Shown: positions 25,237 to 35,030 of the stretch, in pieces | How positions within the stretch are numbered: position 1 is the stretch's first letter | Layout of the letters: each line of letters opens with the position of its first letter | Assembly (NCBI GenBank): GCA_964563395.1 | Contig: CAZLWK010000007.1 | Span: 1 to 64,000 of the forward strand | Source of the DNA: JBEVOS01 sp964563395 | GTDB lineage: Bacteria; Pseudomonadota; Alphaproteobacteria; Caulobacterales; Aquidulcibacteraceae | Reading direction: 5' to 3' | Length of the DNA: 64,000 nucleotides | The notes under the pieces: generated by a model | What the model was told of the DNA's origin: nothing | The model's database searches: none | What the model saw: the letters and a program-made list of their open reading frames with translations, nothing else | Made by a program: the position numbers and the translations under genes

Positions 25237-26367
25237 TCACCACCCGCGCATGCGCGGCCACGTTGCGGCACGGCCTTCCGCATCCATGGCCACATAGGAC
25301 GCGTGCTGCGCGGCCGTGGCGCACGCATGATTGGGCAAGATGCGCACTCGGGCGCCCACGGGCAGATCAGGACATGCCGCGCCGGATCGCGATGCGATGA
25401 CGCCATGCTCCTGGTTCGCCTCAACGACAATGAGATCGCCGATTGGACGGCCCGCGAGATCGCACACGAGACCGTATCCTTGATCAACCTCTTGGCTCGC
25501 CGTGCCGCGATCGCGCGACAGCGCCATCCAGCCTGCGTCGACGATGATCCAATTCTTCCGCGCCTGATGGCCGATGACGCTCGTGACGACGCCGATCGCG
25601 ATATCGTCCACGGCGCAGACGCCGAGACCTGTCTGGAAGAGATCCTGAAAGGTGTAGACGCCCGCGCGAACCTCGGTGATTCCGCTCAGATCCTCCGCGA
25701 AACGGGCTGTCGGCGTCGAACCAATCGACACGACGGGACAGGCGAACCCCGCCATGCGCAAGCGTTCGGCGGCGGCGACGCTGAGGGCGCGTTCCGTGGC
25801 GGCGATGGCGGCGATGTGCGCGACGTCGCCTTGCTTGTAGCTCTCTCCGGCGTGCGTCATCACGCCCCGAAGCGCCCCCGCCTCGTGCAACACCGCGCCA
25901 ATTTCAAGCAGCATCGGATCATCGGGCGCGACGCCAGAGCGGTGGCCGTCCACATCGAGTTCGATAAGGGTCGGTATCGCCGCTCCGTGCGCCCGGCGGA
26001 ATGCGGCAATCGCGCCAGCCGTCGCAGGATTGTCCGCGACGATCTTTACGTCGCAGCCAGCCTCGAGCAATTTATGGGCGCGGACCAATTTATCGGGGGT
26101 GACGCCGACCGCATAGAGAATATCCGTTTCGCCGGCGGCGAAGAAAGCCTCCGCCTCCGCCAAGGTCGATACGGTTATCCCGCGCACGGCGCCGGCTTTT
26201 TGCACCTCGCGCAAGACGTCGATGGATTTGTGTGTCTTGACGTGGGGACGCAACACGCATCCCAGCGCCTCGATCTTGCGCGCCATGCGATCGAGGTTCA
26301 CCTGCATCCGCGCGACGTCGAGCAACAGGTAAGGCGTGGTGTGGAATGGGTCGTCGAACATCCGCAT
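25237..26367 (-). CDS. DSD1-type PLP enzyme, D-threonine / D-3-hydroxyaspartate aldolase-like
   Basis: This 376-residue protein is a fold-type III PLP enzyme. RPHVKTHKS holds the PLP lysine (K44), and a later TVSTLAEAEAFFAAGETDIL strand is typical. The C-terminal metal-site stretch reads NHACAT. Relatives cleave D-threo/erythro-beta-hydroxyamino acids to glycine and an aldehyde, or run the beta-hydroxyaspartate reaction (BhcC). The start ATG at 26367 shares its A with the previous gene's TGA (TGATG), so the pair is translationally coupled. Which substrate it uses cannot be told; the coupling to an ornithine-cyclodeaminase-type reductase is suggestive of the beta-hydroxyaspartate cycle. Confidence 0.82.
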   Translation of the reverse strand: MRMFDDPFHTTPYLLLDVARMQVNLDRMARKIEALGCVLRPHVKTHKSIDVLREVQKAGAVRGITVSTLAEAEAFFAAGETDILYAVGVTPDKLVRAHKLLEAGCDVKIVADNPATAGAIAAFRRAHGAAIPTLIELDVDGHRSGVAPDDPMLLEIGAVLHEAGALRGVMTHAGESYKQGDVAHIAAIAATERALSVAAAERLRMAGFACPVVSIGSTPTARFAEDLSGITEVRAGVYTFQDLFQTGLGVCAVDDIAIGVVTSVIGHQARKNWIIVDAGWMALSRDRGTASQEVDQGYGLVCDLAGRPIGDLIVVEANQEHGVIASRSGAACPDLPVGARVRILPNHACATAAQHASYVAMDAEGRAATWPRMRGW

Positions 26368-27332
26368 CACGCCAAAGCCATCGCCTTGCCCTGCGCGATC
26401 GCGGCCGCGAGCGCCACTTGCGCGGCGACGACGTCCTGAAGACCGACGCCGGTGCTGTCGAACAGGGTGATGTCCTCGTCGTTGCGGCGCCCCTTGCTCG
26501 GCTCCAGAAGCACGTCGCCGATGACGGTCAGCGCGTTCTTCGACACGAGCCCTGAAGCGATCGCGTGCTGACATTCGCCGATCGTCGCGGCTTGCTCGAT
26601 GTCATCCACGAACACGCGCGCACGCGTCAGCAGGCTTGCTTCGACCTCTTGCTTGCCTTTGGTGTCCGCCCCCATGCAGGCCAGATGCGCCCCTGGCTTC
26701 ACCCATGCCGCCTGGACGATCGGTTGCGCGGCGGGCGTCACCGTGATCAGCACGTCGGCGCGCCGCACCGCGCTCTCCGCATCGGCGACACGGGCCGGAA
26801 TCCGATCTCGAACCTGCGCAACAAGAGCCTCGGCGCGGGCCGGATCGAAATCATGGACGAGAAGCTCCTTGAAGGCTCGCTCTTGAAGCGCCGCCCGCAC
26901 CTGATGGATCGCCTGCCCCCCCGCGCCAATGATTGAAAGGATTGCGGCGTCCTCCCGGGCAAGACATCGAATGGACAAGGCGCTGGCCGAAGCCGTCCTC
27001 AGCGCCGTCAAATGCGCCGCGCGCACCATTGCGGTCGGCAATCCCGTCTCGGGATCGAACAACAGGGTGGTCGATTGATGATTCATCAGGCCGCGCGCAG
27101 CGTTGTGCGGCCAGAGCCCCCCCGCCTTAAGCCCAAGGGCGCCGGCATTCTTCTGGAAACCCGCCTTCACACCGAAAATCGCCTCACGATGCGCCAGCGG
27201 CGAACGAATGACGGGAAAATGCCACGCCTCGCCGCGCGCCATCGCGACGTAAAGTTGCGCAACAGCGTCGGTGACGCTTTCCTGGCGTGTCGAGGCCACG
27301 ACCGCCTCTTCGGATACGTAATGGAGCGTCAT
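26367..27332 (-). CDS. Ornithine cyclodeaminase / mu-crystallin family reductase, BhcD-like
   Basis: This 321-residue protein has the NAD(P) Rossmann motif IIGAGGQAIHQ in the middle, and family features GLKAGGLWPHNA, NHQSTTLLFDPETG, CMGADTKGKQEVE and LFDSTGVGLQDV. The family includes ornithine cyclodeaminase, imine reductases and iminosuccinate reductase (BhcD), which completes the beta-hydroxyaspartate cycle. I chose the ATG at 27332; a TTG at 27350 is possible. It is the first gene of the minus pair and divergent from the GMC operon. It could equally be an opine or ectoine-type enzyme. Confidence 0.82.
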   Translation of the reverse strand: MTLHYVSEEAVVASTRQESVTDAVAQLYVAMARGEAWHFPVIRSPLAHREAIFGVKAGFQKNAGALGLKAGGLWPHNAARGLMNHQSTTLLFDPETGLPTAMVRAAHLTALRTASASALSIRCLAREDAAILSIIGAGGQAIHQVRAALQERAFKELLVHDFDPARAEALVAQVRDRIPARVADAESAVRRADVLITVTPAAQPIVQAAWVKPGAHLACMGADTKGKQEVEASLLTRARVFVDDIEQAATIGECQHAIASGLVSKNALTVIGDVLLEPSKGRRNDEDITLFDSTGVGLQDVVAAQVALAAAIAQGKAMALA

Positions 27333-27520
27333 CACAGCTCTTCGATTCAATGTCCAAAGCGCCTTTAGCGTGGCGCTTCACCGCTCGGCAATATGGCGGC
27401 GACGATTTCAAGAGCGGTGTCGTTTGGAGGCTTTCGAAATGTCGAATTGAGGCGATATTTGTGGACTTTTCTACGCCAACTCAGTGCGCTGGCGCCGCGC
27501 ACTCGCCGAGGGGGAAGGAT

Positions 27521-29146
27521 GTGAGATCGCCAGCAGAGCCGCCAGACTCATACGATTACATCATTGTCGGGGGCGGCTCGGCAGGATGCGCGGTTGCGGG
27601 ACGGCTTGCGGAAAATCCCAATTGCAGCGTGCTCCTCTTGGAGGCGGGCGGACGCGACGGCTCGCCGCTGATCAAAATCCCCGGCGGCGTGCGCATGACG
27701 ATCGGATCGCCCAAATATGATTGGCGCCTGAGCGCCGCGCCCGATCCAACCCGCGATGGCCGCGCCGACTTCATCAATCGCGGAAAAGTTCTGGGCGGCT
27801 CGAGCTCCATCAATGGCATGATCTATTTTCGCGGCGCGGCGAGCGATTATGACGCGCTTGCGCGCGAGGCGATGCCAGGCTGGTCCTGGAACGAAGTGCT
27901 GCCCTATTTCAAGCTCGCGGAAGATTTCGAGGGCGGCCCCAGCGCCTCGCACGGCGTGGGTGGGCCGCTAGGCGTCTCCTATGTGCGCACGCCGCATTTC
28001 CTGTCGCAGCAATTCCTCAAGGCGTGCGCAGAGGCGCGCCTGCCAGTGTTGGAGGATTTGAACGGCGGCGCCGATGTCGGCGTGGGCTATGTCCACTGCA
28101 CGCAGCGCAATGGCGCGCGCGACAGCGCCGCCGCGGCCTATCTCCATCGCCGCCCGCGCCCCAATCTCACCATCCTCACCCATGCCCGCGCCACGCGCAT
28201 CCTGTTCGATCAAGACCGCCGTGCGACAGGCGTTTCTTTCCTGCGCCGAGGGAAAGCCGCACAGGCGCGGGCGCGGCGAGAAATCATTCTCAGCGCCGGC
28301 GCGATCATGACGCCGCACATTCTAATGCATTCCGGCATCGGCCCGGCGACGGAATTGAAACGCCTTGGCCTGAACGTGCTGATCGACCGGCCCGATGTCG
28401 GCGCGAATTTTCACGACCATCTCGACGTCGAACTTAAGTATGAGGTCAACACATCGACCTTCAACATGAAGATCGACATCTTCAACATGCTGCGCTACGG
28501 CGGCCAGTGGTTGATGACGCGCGACGGCCCTGTCGCCAGCCCCGGCGCGCAGATCGGCGGCCTGCTCAAATCAAGCCCTGACTTGGATCGGCCGGATTTC
28601 TATCTCTATTTCCAACCCAACGGCTATCGTATCGAGCCGGGCAAGATCGTCTTCAACCGCGAACCCACCGTGACGTTCTCGGTGGGCGTGGCCCATCCGA
28701 AGAGCCGCGGGCGTGTCGGCCTCGCCTCGCCCGATCCGACGACGCAGCCGCACATCGCGCCCCGCATGCTTGAGCATGACGATGACGCCCGCGCCCTTCT
28801 TGCCGGACTGCGCGTCGGACGCGGCCTTATGCGCCAGGACGCGATGGCGCCCTATATCGTGCGTGAACTCGAACCCGGCGCGACGGCCGAGAAGGACGAA
28901 GATCTGCTCCATCATGTACGCGCGCGTGGAGAGCCTGTGCTGAACCTCAGCGGCACGGCGCGGATGGGCGTGGACGGCGCCTCGATCGTTGATCCGAATT
29001 TGCGCGTGCGCGGCGTGAGCGGCTTGCGCATCGCGGACATGTCGGTGTTTCCGAAAGTTCCAAGCACCGGAACGAATGCAGTCGCGATCATGGTCGGCGA
29101 GCGCTGCGCCGATTTCATCAAGCGTGGGGGAATGAGCCTGCAATGA
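27521..29146 (+). CDS. GMC oxidoreductase (choline dehydrogenase-like), copy 1, catalytic His replaced
   Basis: This 541-residue FAD enzyme has the N-terminal YDYIIVGGGSAGCAVAGRLA, the GGSSSINGMIYFRG flavin motif and a GMC C-terminus (DPNLRVRGVSGLRIADMSV). The usual His-Pro-x-Gly-Thr motif reads N-L-S-G-T with Asn at residue 475, so the conserved active-site His is missing. The start is a GTG preceded by GGGGAAGGA, four to six bases away. Its stop overlaps the next GMC gene by four bases (ATGA). It is a tandem near-copy of the next gene, roughly 85% identical by eye. It may be inactive, or altered in substrate or electron acceptor. Confidence 0.9.
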   Translation: MRSPAEPPDSYDYIIVGGGSAGCAVAGRLAENPNCSVLLLEAGGRDGSPLIKIPGGVRMTIGSPKYDWRLSAAPDPTRDGRADFINRGKVLGGSSSINGMIYFRGAASDYDALAREAMPGWSWNEVLPYFKLAEDFEGGPSASHGVGGPLGVSYVRTPHFLSQQFLKACAEARLPVLEDLNGGADVGVGYVHCTQRNGARDSAAAAYLHRRPRPNLTILTHARATRILFDQDRRATGVSFLRRGKAAQARARREIILSAGAIMTPHILMHSGIGPATELKRLGLNVLIDRPDVGANFHDHLDVELKYEVNTSTFNMKIDIFNMLRYGGQWLMTRDGPVASPGAQIGGLLKSSPDLDRPDFYLYFQPNGYRIEPGKIVFNREPTVTFSVGVAHPKSRGRVGLASPDPTTQPHIAPRMLEHDDDARALLAGLRVGRGLMRQDAMAPYIVRELEPGATAEKDEDLLHHVRARGEPVLNLSGTARMGVDGASIVDPNLRVRGVSGLRIADMSVFPKVPSTGTNAVAIMVGERCADFIKRGGMSLQ

Positions 29147-30756
29147 CCGCCGACACTTATGATTACATCATTGTCGGAGGCGGCTCGGCGGGATGCGCGG
29201 TCGCGGGGCGGCTTGCGGAAAATCCCAATTGCAGCGTGCTTCTCTTGGAGGCGGGCGGCCGTGACGGCTCGCCGCTGATCAAAATCCCCGGCGGCGTGCG
29301 CATGACGATCGGCTCTGCCAAATATGATTGGCGTCTGAGCGCAGCGCCCGATCCCACGCGCAACGACCGCGTGGATTTCATCAATCGCGGCAAAGTGCTT
29401 GGCGGCTCCAGCGCGATCAACGGCATGATCTATCATCGTGGACCCGCCAGCGATTATGACGCGCTGGCGCGGGACGCAATGCCGGGCTGGTCCTGGAACG
29501 AAGTGCTGCCCTATTTCAAGCTCGCGGAAGATTTCGAAGGCGGCCCTAGCCCCTCGCACGGCGTGAACGGGCCGCTGGGCGTGTCTTACATTCGCACGCC
29601 GCATTTCCTGTCGCAGCAATTCCTGAAAGCCTGCGCCCAAGCGGGCTTGCCCGTACTCGAGGACATCAATGGCGGCGCCGATATGGGCGTGGGCTATGTC
29701 CACTGCACCCAGCGCAATGGCGCGCGCGACAGCGCAGCAGAGGCCTATCTTCATCGCCGCGGACCGCGCCCCAATCTCACCATCCTCACCCATGCGCACG
29801 CCACGCGCATCCTGTTCGATCAGGACCGCCGCGCCACGGGCGTGTCGTTCCTGCGTCAAGGACAGGCCGCGCAAGCGCACGCGCGCCGCGAAATCATTCT
29901 CAGCGCCGGCGCGATCATGACGCCGCACCTGCTGATGCATTCCGGCATCGGTCCGGCCGCGGAGCTTCAGCGCCTTGGCATAGAGGTGCTCATCGACCGA
30001 CCTGACGTCGGCGCGAATTTCCACGACCATCTTGCTTTTGATCTCAAATACGAGGTCAACAAATCGACCTTCAACATGAAGATCGACATCTTCAACATGC
30101 TCCGCTACGGCGGCCAATGGCTGATGACGCGCGACGGCCCTGTCGCCAGCCCCGGCGCGCAAATTGCCGGTCTGCTCAAATCCAGCCCTGACTTGGATCA
30201 GCCAAATCTGTACCTTTATTTCCAACCCAACGGCTATCGCATCGAGCCGGGCAAGATTGTCTTCAATCGCGAACCGACCGTCACCTTCTCGGCGGGCGTC
30301 GCCAATCCGAAAAGCCGAGGGCGCGTGGGCCTCGCTTCACCCGATCCCACCGCGCATCCTGTGATCGCACCCCGCATGCTCGAGCACGACGACGATGTTC
30401 GCGCCGTTCTGACATGCTTGCGGATTGGACGGGGCCTCATGCGCCAGGACGCGATGGCGCCCTATATCGTGCGCGAGCTTGCTCCGGGTCCCGACGTGCA
30501 GAAGGATGAGGACCTCATTCAACATATCAGGACAGAGAGCGAGCCGATCATGCATTGCACCGGCACGGCGCGCATGGGCGCCGACGGCGCCTCGATCGTC
30601 GATCCAACTTTGCGCGTGCGCGGCGTCACCGGCCTGCGGATTGCGGACATGTCCGTGATGGCGCGCGTGCCGAGCGCGAACACCAATTCAGTGGCGATCA
30701 TGATCGGCGAGCGCTGCGCCGACTTCATCAAACGCGGTGCAACGAGCCTGCAATGA
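29143..30756 (+). CDS. GMC oxidoreductase (choline dehydrogenase-like), copy 2
   Basis: This 537-residue FAD enzyme is of the same type as its upstream neighbour and keeps the catalytic His (H-C-T-G-T motif, H471) and the later Asn (SANTNSVAIM). GMC enzymes oxidise alcohols or polyols such as choline, alkanols or sugars, transferring electrons to quinones or O2. No N-terminal signal is present. It overlaps copy 1 by four bases and the peptide transporter gene by four, so it lies inside one tightly packed operon. Substrate is not determined by the sequence; betaine-type oxygenase and aldehyde dehydrogenase genes nearby make choline-like compounds one option. Confidence 0.93.
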   Translation: MTADTYDYIIVGGGSAGCAVAGRLAENPNCSVLLLEAGGRDGSPLIKIPGGVRMTIGSAKYDWRLSAAPDPTRNDRVDFINRGKVLGGSSAINGMIYHRGPASDYDALARDAMPGWSWNEVLPYFKLAEDFEGGPSPSHGVNGPLGVSYIRTPHFLSQQFLKACAQAGLPVLEDINGGADMGVGYVHCTQRNGARDSAAEAYLHRRGPRPNLTILTHAHATRILFDQDRRATGVSFLRQGQAAQAHARREIILSAGAIMTPHLLMHSGIGPAAELQRLGIEVLIDRPDVGANFHDHLAFDLKYEVNKSTFNMKIDIFNMLRYGGQWLMTRDGPVASPGAQIAGLLKSSPDLDQPNLYLYFQPNGYRIEPGKIVFNREPTVTFSAGVANPKSRGRVGLASPDPTAHPVIAPRMLEHDDDVRAVLTCLRIGRGLMRQDAMAPYIVRELAPGPDVQKDEDLIQHIRTESEPIMHCTGTARMGADGASIVDPTLRVRGVTGLRIADMSVMARVPSANTNSVAIMIGERCADFIKRGATSLQ

Positions 30757-32312
30757 CCCAAGACGCCGACGCAATCGACGATCCACGAACCATCCGGCGA
30801 ACGGTGTGGACGATTGTAGCGGTTAACATCTGGGAGCGTTACGCCTTCTACACGCTCCTGTCCCTGCTGCCGCTTTTCTTGACGGCGGAGAAGACGGCCG
30901 GCGGCTTCGGCTGGTCGACGGGACAATCCCTCGCTTTCTTCGGACTGTATTCCGGTCTGATGTGGATGTCCCCCTTCGTTGGCGGCCTGGTCACGGATCA
31001 TTGGCTTGGCCAAGCGCGCGCGCTTGCTTTGGGCACAATCATTCTGCTTCTAGGACATGCGATCCTCGCATTGCCTTACCTTATTCCGCTATTGATCGAC
31101 ATTGCGTCGAGCCTGCCGGTCAGTGCATTCCTGGAGGAGAGCGCGCTTGCAAAAGGGCGTTGGTATTCGCCAGGTGCGCTTGAGACGGCGTTTCTCCGGG
31201 AGACAGACAATCCGGTCCTGCGGGGCTGGGCCATCATGGCCTATCTTGGCGAAACGATCAGTTTCTTCGTCGCGCTGATTTGCATCATCATCGGCAATTC
31301 TCTCTTCAAGCCGACCATCACGCTTCTGCTAGGTCGGCTCGCCTTCCGCACCGACGGCGAGCGCGACGCCGCCTACACGCAACTTTATATGGGGCGCAAT
31401 ATTGGCGGGGCGATCGCGGGAGTGGTCGCGGGCGGCCTTGGCGCCTATCTCGGATGGCATGCCGCCTTCAGCACAGCGATCTTCGGCATGGCTGTCGCGC
31501 TTGTCATCCTATGGATAAGCTGGGCCAGCTTTTTTTCGCCCTTGATCAAGCGCGAGGCGGCGTCCGCGCAAGCCTCAGCAAACTCCAGCGCCACGGGCAT
31601 ATCCCCTTATCTCATCGCCGGCCTGGTTGCGTTGCTTACCTGCGTCTTCTTCTACTCGGTTTTCTACGACCAGATTTATGGGCTCGCCCTGCTCTTCATC
31701 GAGGAAGAGGTGGCCCGCACAATTGGAGGCTTCGTCGTTCCGGCGCCCTGGCTGATTACGCTAAATTCGATCTTCATCGTGATGCTCACGCCGCTTTTCG
31801 TCATGCAATTAAAGGATCCGAGCTCGCCGCTCGCTCGAATGAGCACGTTCGCGCGCTTCTCGGTCGCCTTCCTTCTCACGGCGCTTTCCTTCGGCTGCTT
31901 CCTCTACGCGGCCATGGTCGCGCAAAGCCAACCGCCCAGCCTGCTTTGGATTGTCGCGGCGATCTTCCTCCTCACGATCGGAGAAGTTTGCATCTCTCCG
32001 ATCGGGGAATCCAATATCGCCAAGCTGGCCCCCGCCAATAGGCGAACCGCCGCCATGGGCCTTTGGTTTGGCGGCGTAGGCTTTGGCGCCTTTATCAGCG
32101 GCCTTGTGGGCGCCCAAGTGGAATGGGCGGGCTTTGTGCGGGTGTTTGGGCTCGTGGTGACTGGCGCGCTCGTTTGCGCGGCGGTGACCGCGGGCGTCGC
32201 GATCGGTCTGAGACTATTGCGCCCCGCCACGACCGGCGCGCTCCAAATGTCGAATTCGGAGAATTTCGCGTCCAAGCCGGAGACGCCGCCGCCGAATGAG
32301 CGACCTATCTGA
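30753..32312 (+). CDS. POT/PTR2-family proton-dependent oligopeptide transporter
   Basis: This 519-residue integral membrane protein has about 14 hydrophobic helices. The first helix carries NIWERYAFYTLLSLLPLFL, a variant of the ExxER-F/Y-Y motif that couples protons to peptide uptake. The second PTR-type signature appears as FKPTITLLLG. Function: import of di- and tripeptides or peptide-like substrates across the inner membrane. It is sandwiched in an operon with catabolic enzymes, so it likely brings in their substrate. MlrD of the microcystin cluster is a transporter of similar type. The start overlaps the preceding stop by three bases (ATGA). Confidence 0.9.
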   Translation: MTQDADAIDDPRTIRRTVWTIVAVNIWERYAFYTLLSLLPLFLTAEKTAGGFGWSTGQSLAFFGLYSGLMWMSPFVGGLVTDHWLGQARALALGTIILLLGHAILALPYLIPLLIDIASSLPVSAFLEESALAKGRWYSPGALETAFLRETDNPVLRGWAIMAYLGETISFFVALICIIIGNSLFKPTITLLLGRLAFRTDGERDAAYTQLYMGRNIGGAIAGVVAGGLGAYLGWHAAFSTAIFGMAVALVILWISWASFFSPLIKREAASAQASANSSATGISPYLIAGLVALLTCVFFYSVFYDQIYGLALLFIEEEVARTIGGFVVPAPWLITLNSIFIVMLTPLFVMQLKDPSSPLARMSTFARFSVAFLLTALSFGCFLYAAMVAQSQPPSLLWIVAAIFLLTIGEVCISPIGESNIAKLAPANRRTAAMGLWFGGVGFGAFISGLVGAQVEWAGFVRVFGLVVTGALVCAAVTAGVAIGLRLLRPATTGALQMSNSENFASKPETPPPNERPI

Positions 32313-33876
32313 AGGGCAGGTCGCCTTTATGCAGCACATCGCCACCGATCCGAAATCGACAGCGAACCTTAAGCTCAAGTTCGATTTCGAGACCGAAGTC
32401 GCAGTGATCGGCGCGGGCCCCGCGGGCCTCGCTGCAGCCTTGGCCTGCGCGAAAGCCGGCCGCCATGTCATCGTGTTCGACGAAAACCCGATACATCCGC
32501 ACACCATGGCGCAGGATATCCCGCTGCATTATGGCGGCATGCAGAATGGCGGCGAGCGCAACAGAAACGCGATGCTCGATGCGTTCGTTCATGCCTCCCC
32601 ATCGCTGTCCGCCGTTCTTGAAGCCGAAATCGACGTTCGGCTGGGCGCGGCGGTATGGACTTTGTGCGCACCATCTTCGGAAGTTCGCTGGCTGGGCGAC
32701 AAGGGCTTGGTGCTTGGCGTTCTGGAAGAAGGACGCGTGCGCTTTGTCCGTGCCCGACACGTCATCGCCGCGCTCGGCCGACGCGATGTGAGCCTTGCCT
32801 TGCCGGGCTGGACCAAGCTTGGCGTGGGCGGCATGACAGCCGCCTTGCAGCTCTCGGAGCGGTACAAGATTCTGAGAGGCGCGCCGGCAGTCATTCTTGG
32901 CGGCGCGGACCACGCCTTGCATGGCGCCCTAAGGCTGATCGCGGCCGGAACAAAGATAAACGCGATTATCGACGTTCATCCTCGATCGATCGCCGATCCG
33001 ACGCTCATCGCGCGCCTTGAAGCGCGTGGCGTTGAGTTGTTGTATGAGCATCGTGTCGTCGAGATCCAAGGCGCGGACGATGTTGACGCGATCATCGTGG
33101 AAAAACTCGACAAAGGCGGGCAGTGGCCGATCACGTGCGGTCTCGTGATTGAAGCAATTGGGGCGACACCGGTCGTGGATTTACTGGCCGCGTGCGGCTG
33201 CCGTCTGACGTTTGACGCCGCAAAAGGCGGATACGCGCCCATTCAGGACCCCCACGGACGCACCAATGTGCCGGGCGTGAGCGTAATCGGCGATGGCGCC
33301 GGCATCGCCGAGCGCACTGAGCACCAGTTGAACGCGGACGCCGATCGCGTAGCCGCAGGTTTGGACGCGCCGGCCATGCCTTTTGCATCCGCCCCCGCCC
33401 AGACGCGCGCCGCAACCGCGCTCGCGCGATATCGCGAGCGTTGGATCGAGCACCATGTCGCCAATCGCCCCGATGTCATGATTTGTCAGTGCGAGAATGT
33501 CAGCGTTAAGGCGATGACCGACCTCGCGCCGCATGCATCGGCGCTCGAGCCGCGCCTTCGCCCCTCGCCGCCGCTCACGTCGGAAGCGGCGCCCTTTCCG
33601 GATTTCGTGAAGCGAATAACCCGGGCCGGCATGGGATATTGCCAAGGCAGACGTTGCCGGGAGCAAGTTGCGGCCTTGATCGCTCATTTGACCGATCTCG
33701 ATCCGTCGCAACTGCCCTATGCTTCCTATCGCGCGCCCGTTCGCCACCTGCCGCTCAGCGCGACCGCCGAACTCGCGGCGATGATTGTTGATCCTGAGAA
33801 ATGGGAATCCTGGTTTGGCATAGACAGCCAATGGACGCCCTATTGGGACATCAGCACAGAAGATGCGATCCGGTAG
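32296..33876 (+). CDS. HcnB/OoxA-like FAD-NAD(P) oxidoreductase subunit with [2Fe-2S] site
   Basis: This 526-residue protein has the FAD motif EVAVIGAGPAGLAAALACAKAG near residue 35, a second nucleotide-binding motif near 200, and a C-terminal BFD-like iron-sulfur region. The visible cysteines are CQCENV and CQGRRC, giving the expected C-x-C...C-x4-C pattern. Such proteins pair with a DAO-fold subunit in opine oxidases and HCN synthase and in D-hydroxyproline or D-amino-acid dehydrogenases. The next gene is exactly that partner. The start ATG overlaps the transporter's end by 17 bases. Electrons probably pass to the respiratory chain. Confidence 0.88.
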   Translation: MSDLSEGQVAFMQHIATDPKSTANLKLKFDFETEVAVIGAGPAGLAAALACAKAGRHVIVFDENPIHPHTMAQDIPLHYGGMQNGGERNRNAMLDAFVHASPSLSAVLEAEIDVRLGAAVWTLCAPSSEVRWLGDKGLVLGVLEEGRVRFVRARHVIAALGRRDVSLALPGWTKLGVGGMTAALQLSERYKILRGAPAVILGGADHALHGALRLIAAGTKINAIIDVHPRSIADPTLIARLEARGVELLYEHRVVEIQGADDVDAIIVEKLDKGGQWPITCGLVIEAIGATPVVDLLAACGCRLTFDAAKGGYAPIQDPHGRTNVPGVSVIGDGAGIAERTEHQLNADADRVAAGLDAPAMPFASAPAQTRAATALARYRERWIEHHVANRPDVMICQCENVSVKAMTDLAPHASALEPRLRPSPPLTSEAAPFPDFVKRITRAGMGYCQGRRCREQVAALIAHLTDLDPSQLPYASYRAPVRHLPLSATAELAAMIVDPEKWESWFGIDSQWTPYWDISTEDAIR

Positions 33877-33878
33877 AC

Positions 33879-35030
33879 ATGGACGGGTCCGCTGATTTCG
33901 TCATCGTCGGCGGAGGCGTCACTGGGCTGAGCGCAGCCTGGTGGCTCGCGCGCGAAGGCTATCGGGTCTGCGTGGTCGAGCGGGACACGATCGGCTACGG
34001 GCCTTCCGGCCGCAATGGCGGAGGATGCTCGCACCATCACAGTCCCCTCTTTCTCGAGGAGCAGCGCCTTTGGCCCATGCTGGCGGATATGCTCGGACGA
34101 CCGACCGAGTTTCGCCCTGGAAGATTACGCATCGCGATGAATGAGCGCCAACTGGCGCTTTACGCCCAGGCCATGCGCAATGGCGCGCGTCACGGCTACG
34201 CAACCGACGTGCTCGCGCCGGAGGATGTCGCGCGCCATGTACCGCTGTCGGATGGGGCGTGTGTGGGCGGGTTTCATTATCGCTTCGGCGGCCACGCCAA
34301 CCCCCATCGAGTCGTGCATGCCTTTGCATGGTCAATAATGGAGCATGGGGGGACCATTCTCCAACAGACCGAGGCGATGGGGTTTGACACAGACGGCGCA
34401 CGCGTGAGCGCGGTGCGGACGAAGAAGGGGCGCATTACGTGCGGCGCCGCTATTCTTGCTCCCGGCGTCGCGCTTTCAAAGCTCGCGCGCCTTCTTGAGA
34501 TTGATGTTCCGCTCGCCGCGGCGCGCGCCGAACTCATCGTGACGGAGCCGCTGCCCGCCATGCCTCACAGCGGCGTCGATGGAAACGGACTTTATGGCCG
34601 CCAGACGCTGCGCGGCAATTTGGTCTATGGCGGCGGACCGCACGAATGGCTGGAGACCGAAGGCGCGGAACACCAGAAACCGCTTTCAACCCCCCTCGCC
34701 GCCCTCATCGGCGCACGTCTTGTGCAAATGTTCCCGCGCGCGGCGCATGCGAGCATCATCCGCTCTTGGGGCGGCATAATCGAAAACACGCCAGACGGGC
34801 GCCCCATCATCGACCGAGCGCCCTTTTGGGAAAATGTCGTGATCGCGACGATGTCGAGCGTCGGCTTTGGCTTGTCGCCCGCAAGCGGTCGCGCAATTCG
34901 AGATCTCGCGCTTGAAGGGCGCTGCAGCTTCGCGGACATTTCATCGCTTCGCCTCGATCGTTTTTCGGCCCTTTCACCGGAATGGCGCGCTGAACGGGGC
35001 TGGACCCCTTTGCCGCTGGCGCCCGCATGA
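33879..35030 (+). CDS. DadA/OoxB-like FAD-dependent amine oxidase subunit
   Basis: This 383-residue DAO-fold flavoprotein has DFVIVGGGVTGLSAAWWLAR at the N-terminus, the GYGPSGRNGGG stretch, and a C-terminal FAD contact. Partner of the preceding OoxA-like gene, it should supply the amine-oxidising active site for an imino acid, D-amino acid or opine. The start ATG at 33879 lies two bases after the previous stop; an alternative upstream start inside it is unlikely. The stop overlaps the next start by four bases. The substrate cannot be read, but with D-hydroxyamino-acid and dipeptide-epimerase genes in the same island D-amino acids are a reasonable guess. Confidence 0.87.
   Translation: MDGSADFVIVGGGVTGLSAAWWLAREGYRVCVVERDTIGYGPSGRNGGGCSHHHSPLFLEEQRLWPMLADMLGRPTEFRPGRLRIAMNERQLALYAQAMRNGARHGYATDVLAPEDVARHVPLSDGACVGGFHYRFGGHANPHRVVHAFAWSIMEHGGTILQQTEAMGFDTDGARVSAVRTKKGRITCGAAILAPGVALSKLARLLEIDVPLAAARAELIVTEPLPAMPHSGVDGNGLYGRQTLRGNLVYGGGPHEWLETEGAEHQKPLSTPLAALIGARLVQMFPRAAHASIIRSWGGIIENTPDGRPIIDRAPFWENVVIATMSSVGFGLSPASGRAIRDLALEGRCSFADISSLRLDRFSALSPEWRAERGWTPLPLAPA

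Noticed and set aside
28912..30225. Minus-strand 437-codon frame opposite the second GMC gene
   Set aside because: A shadow of the duplicated GMC gene; it has no motifs and only mirrors codon bias.
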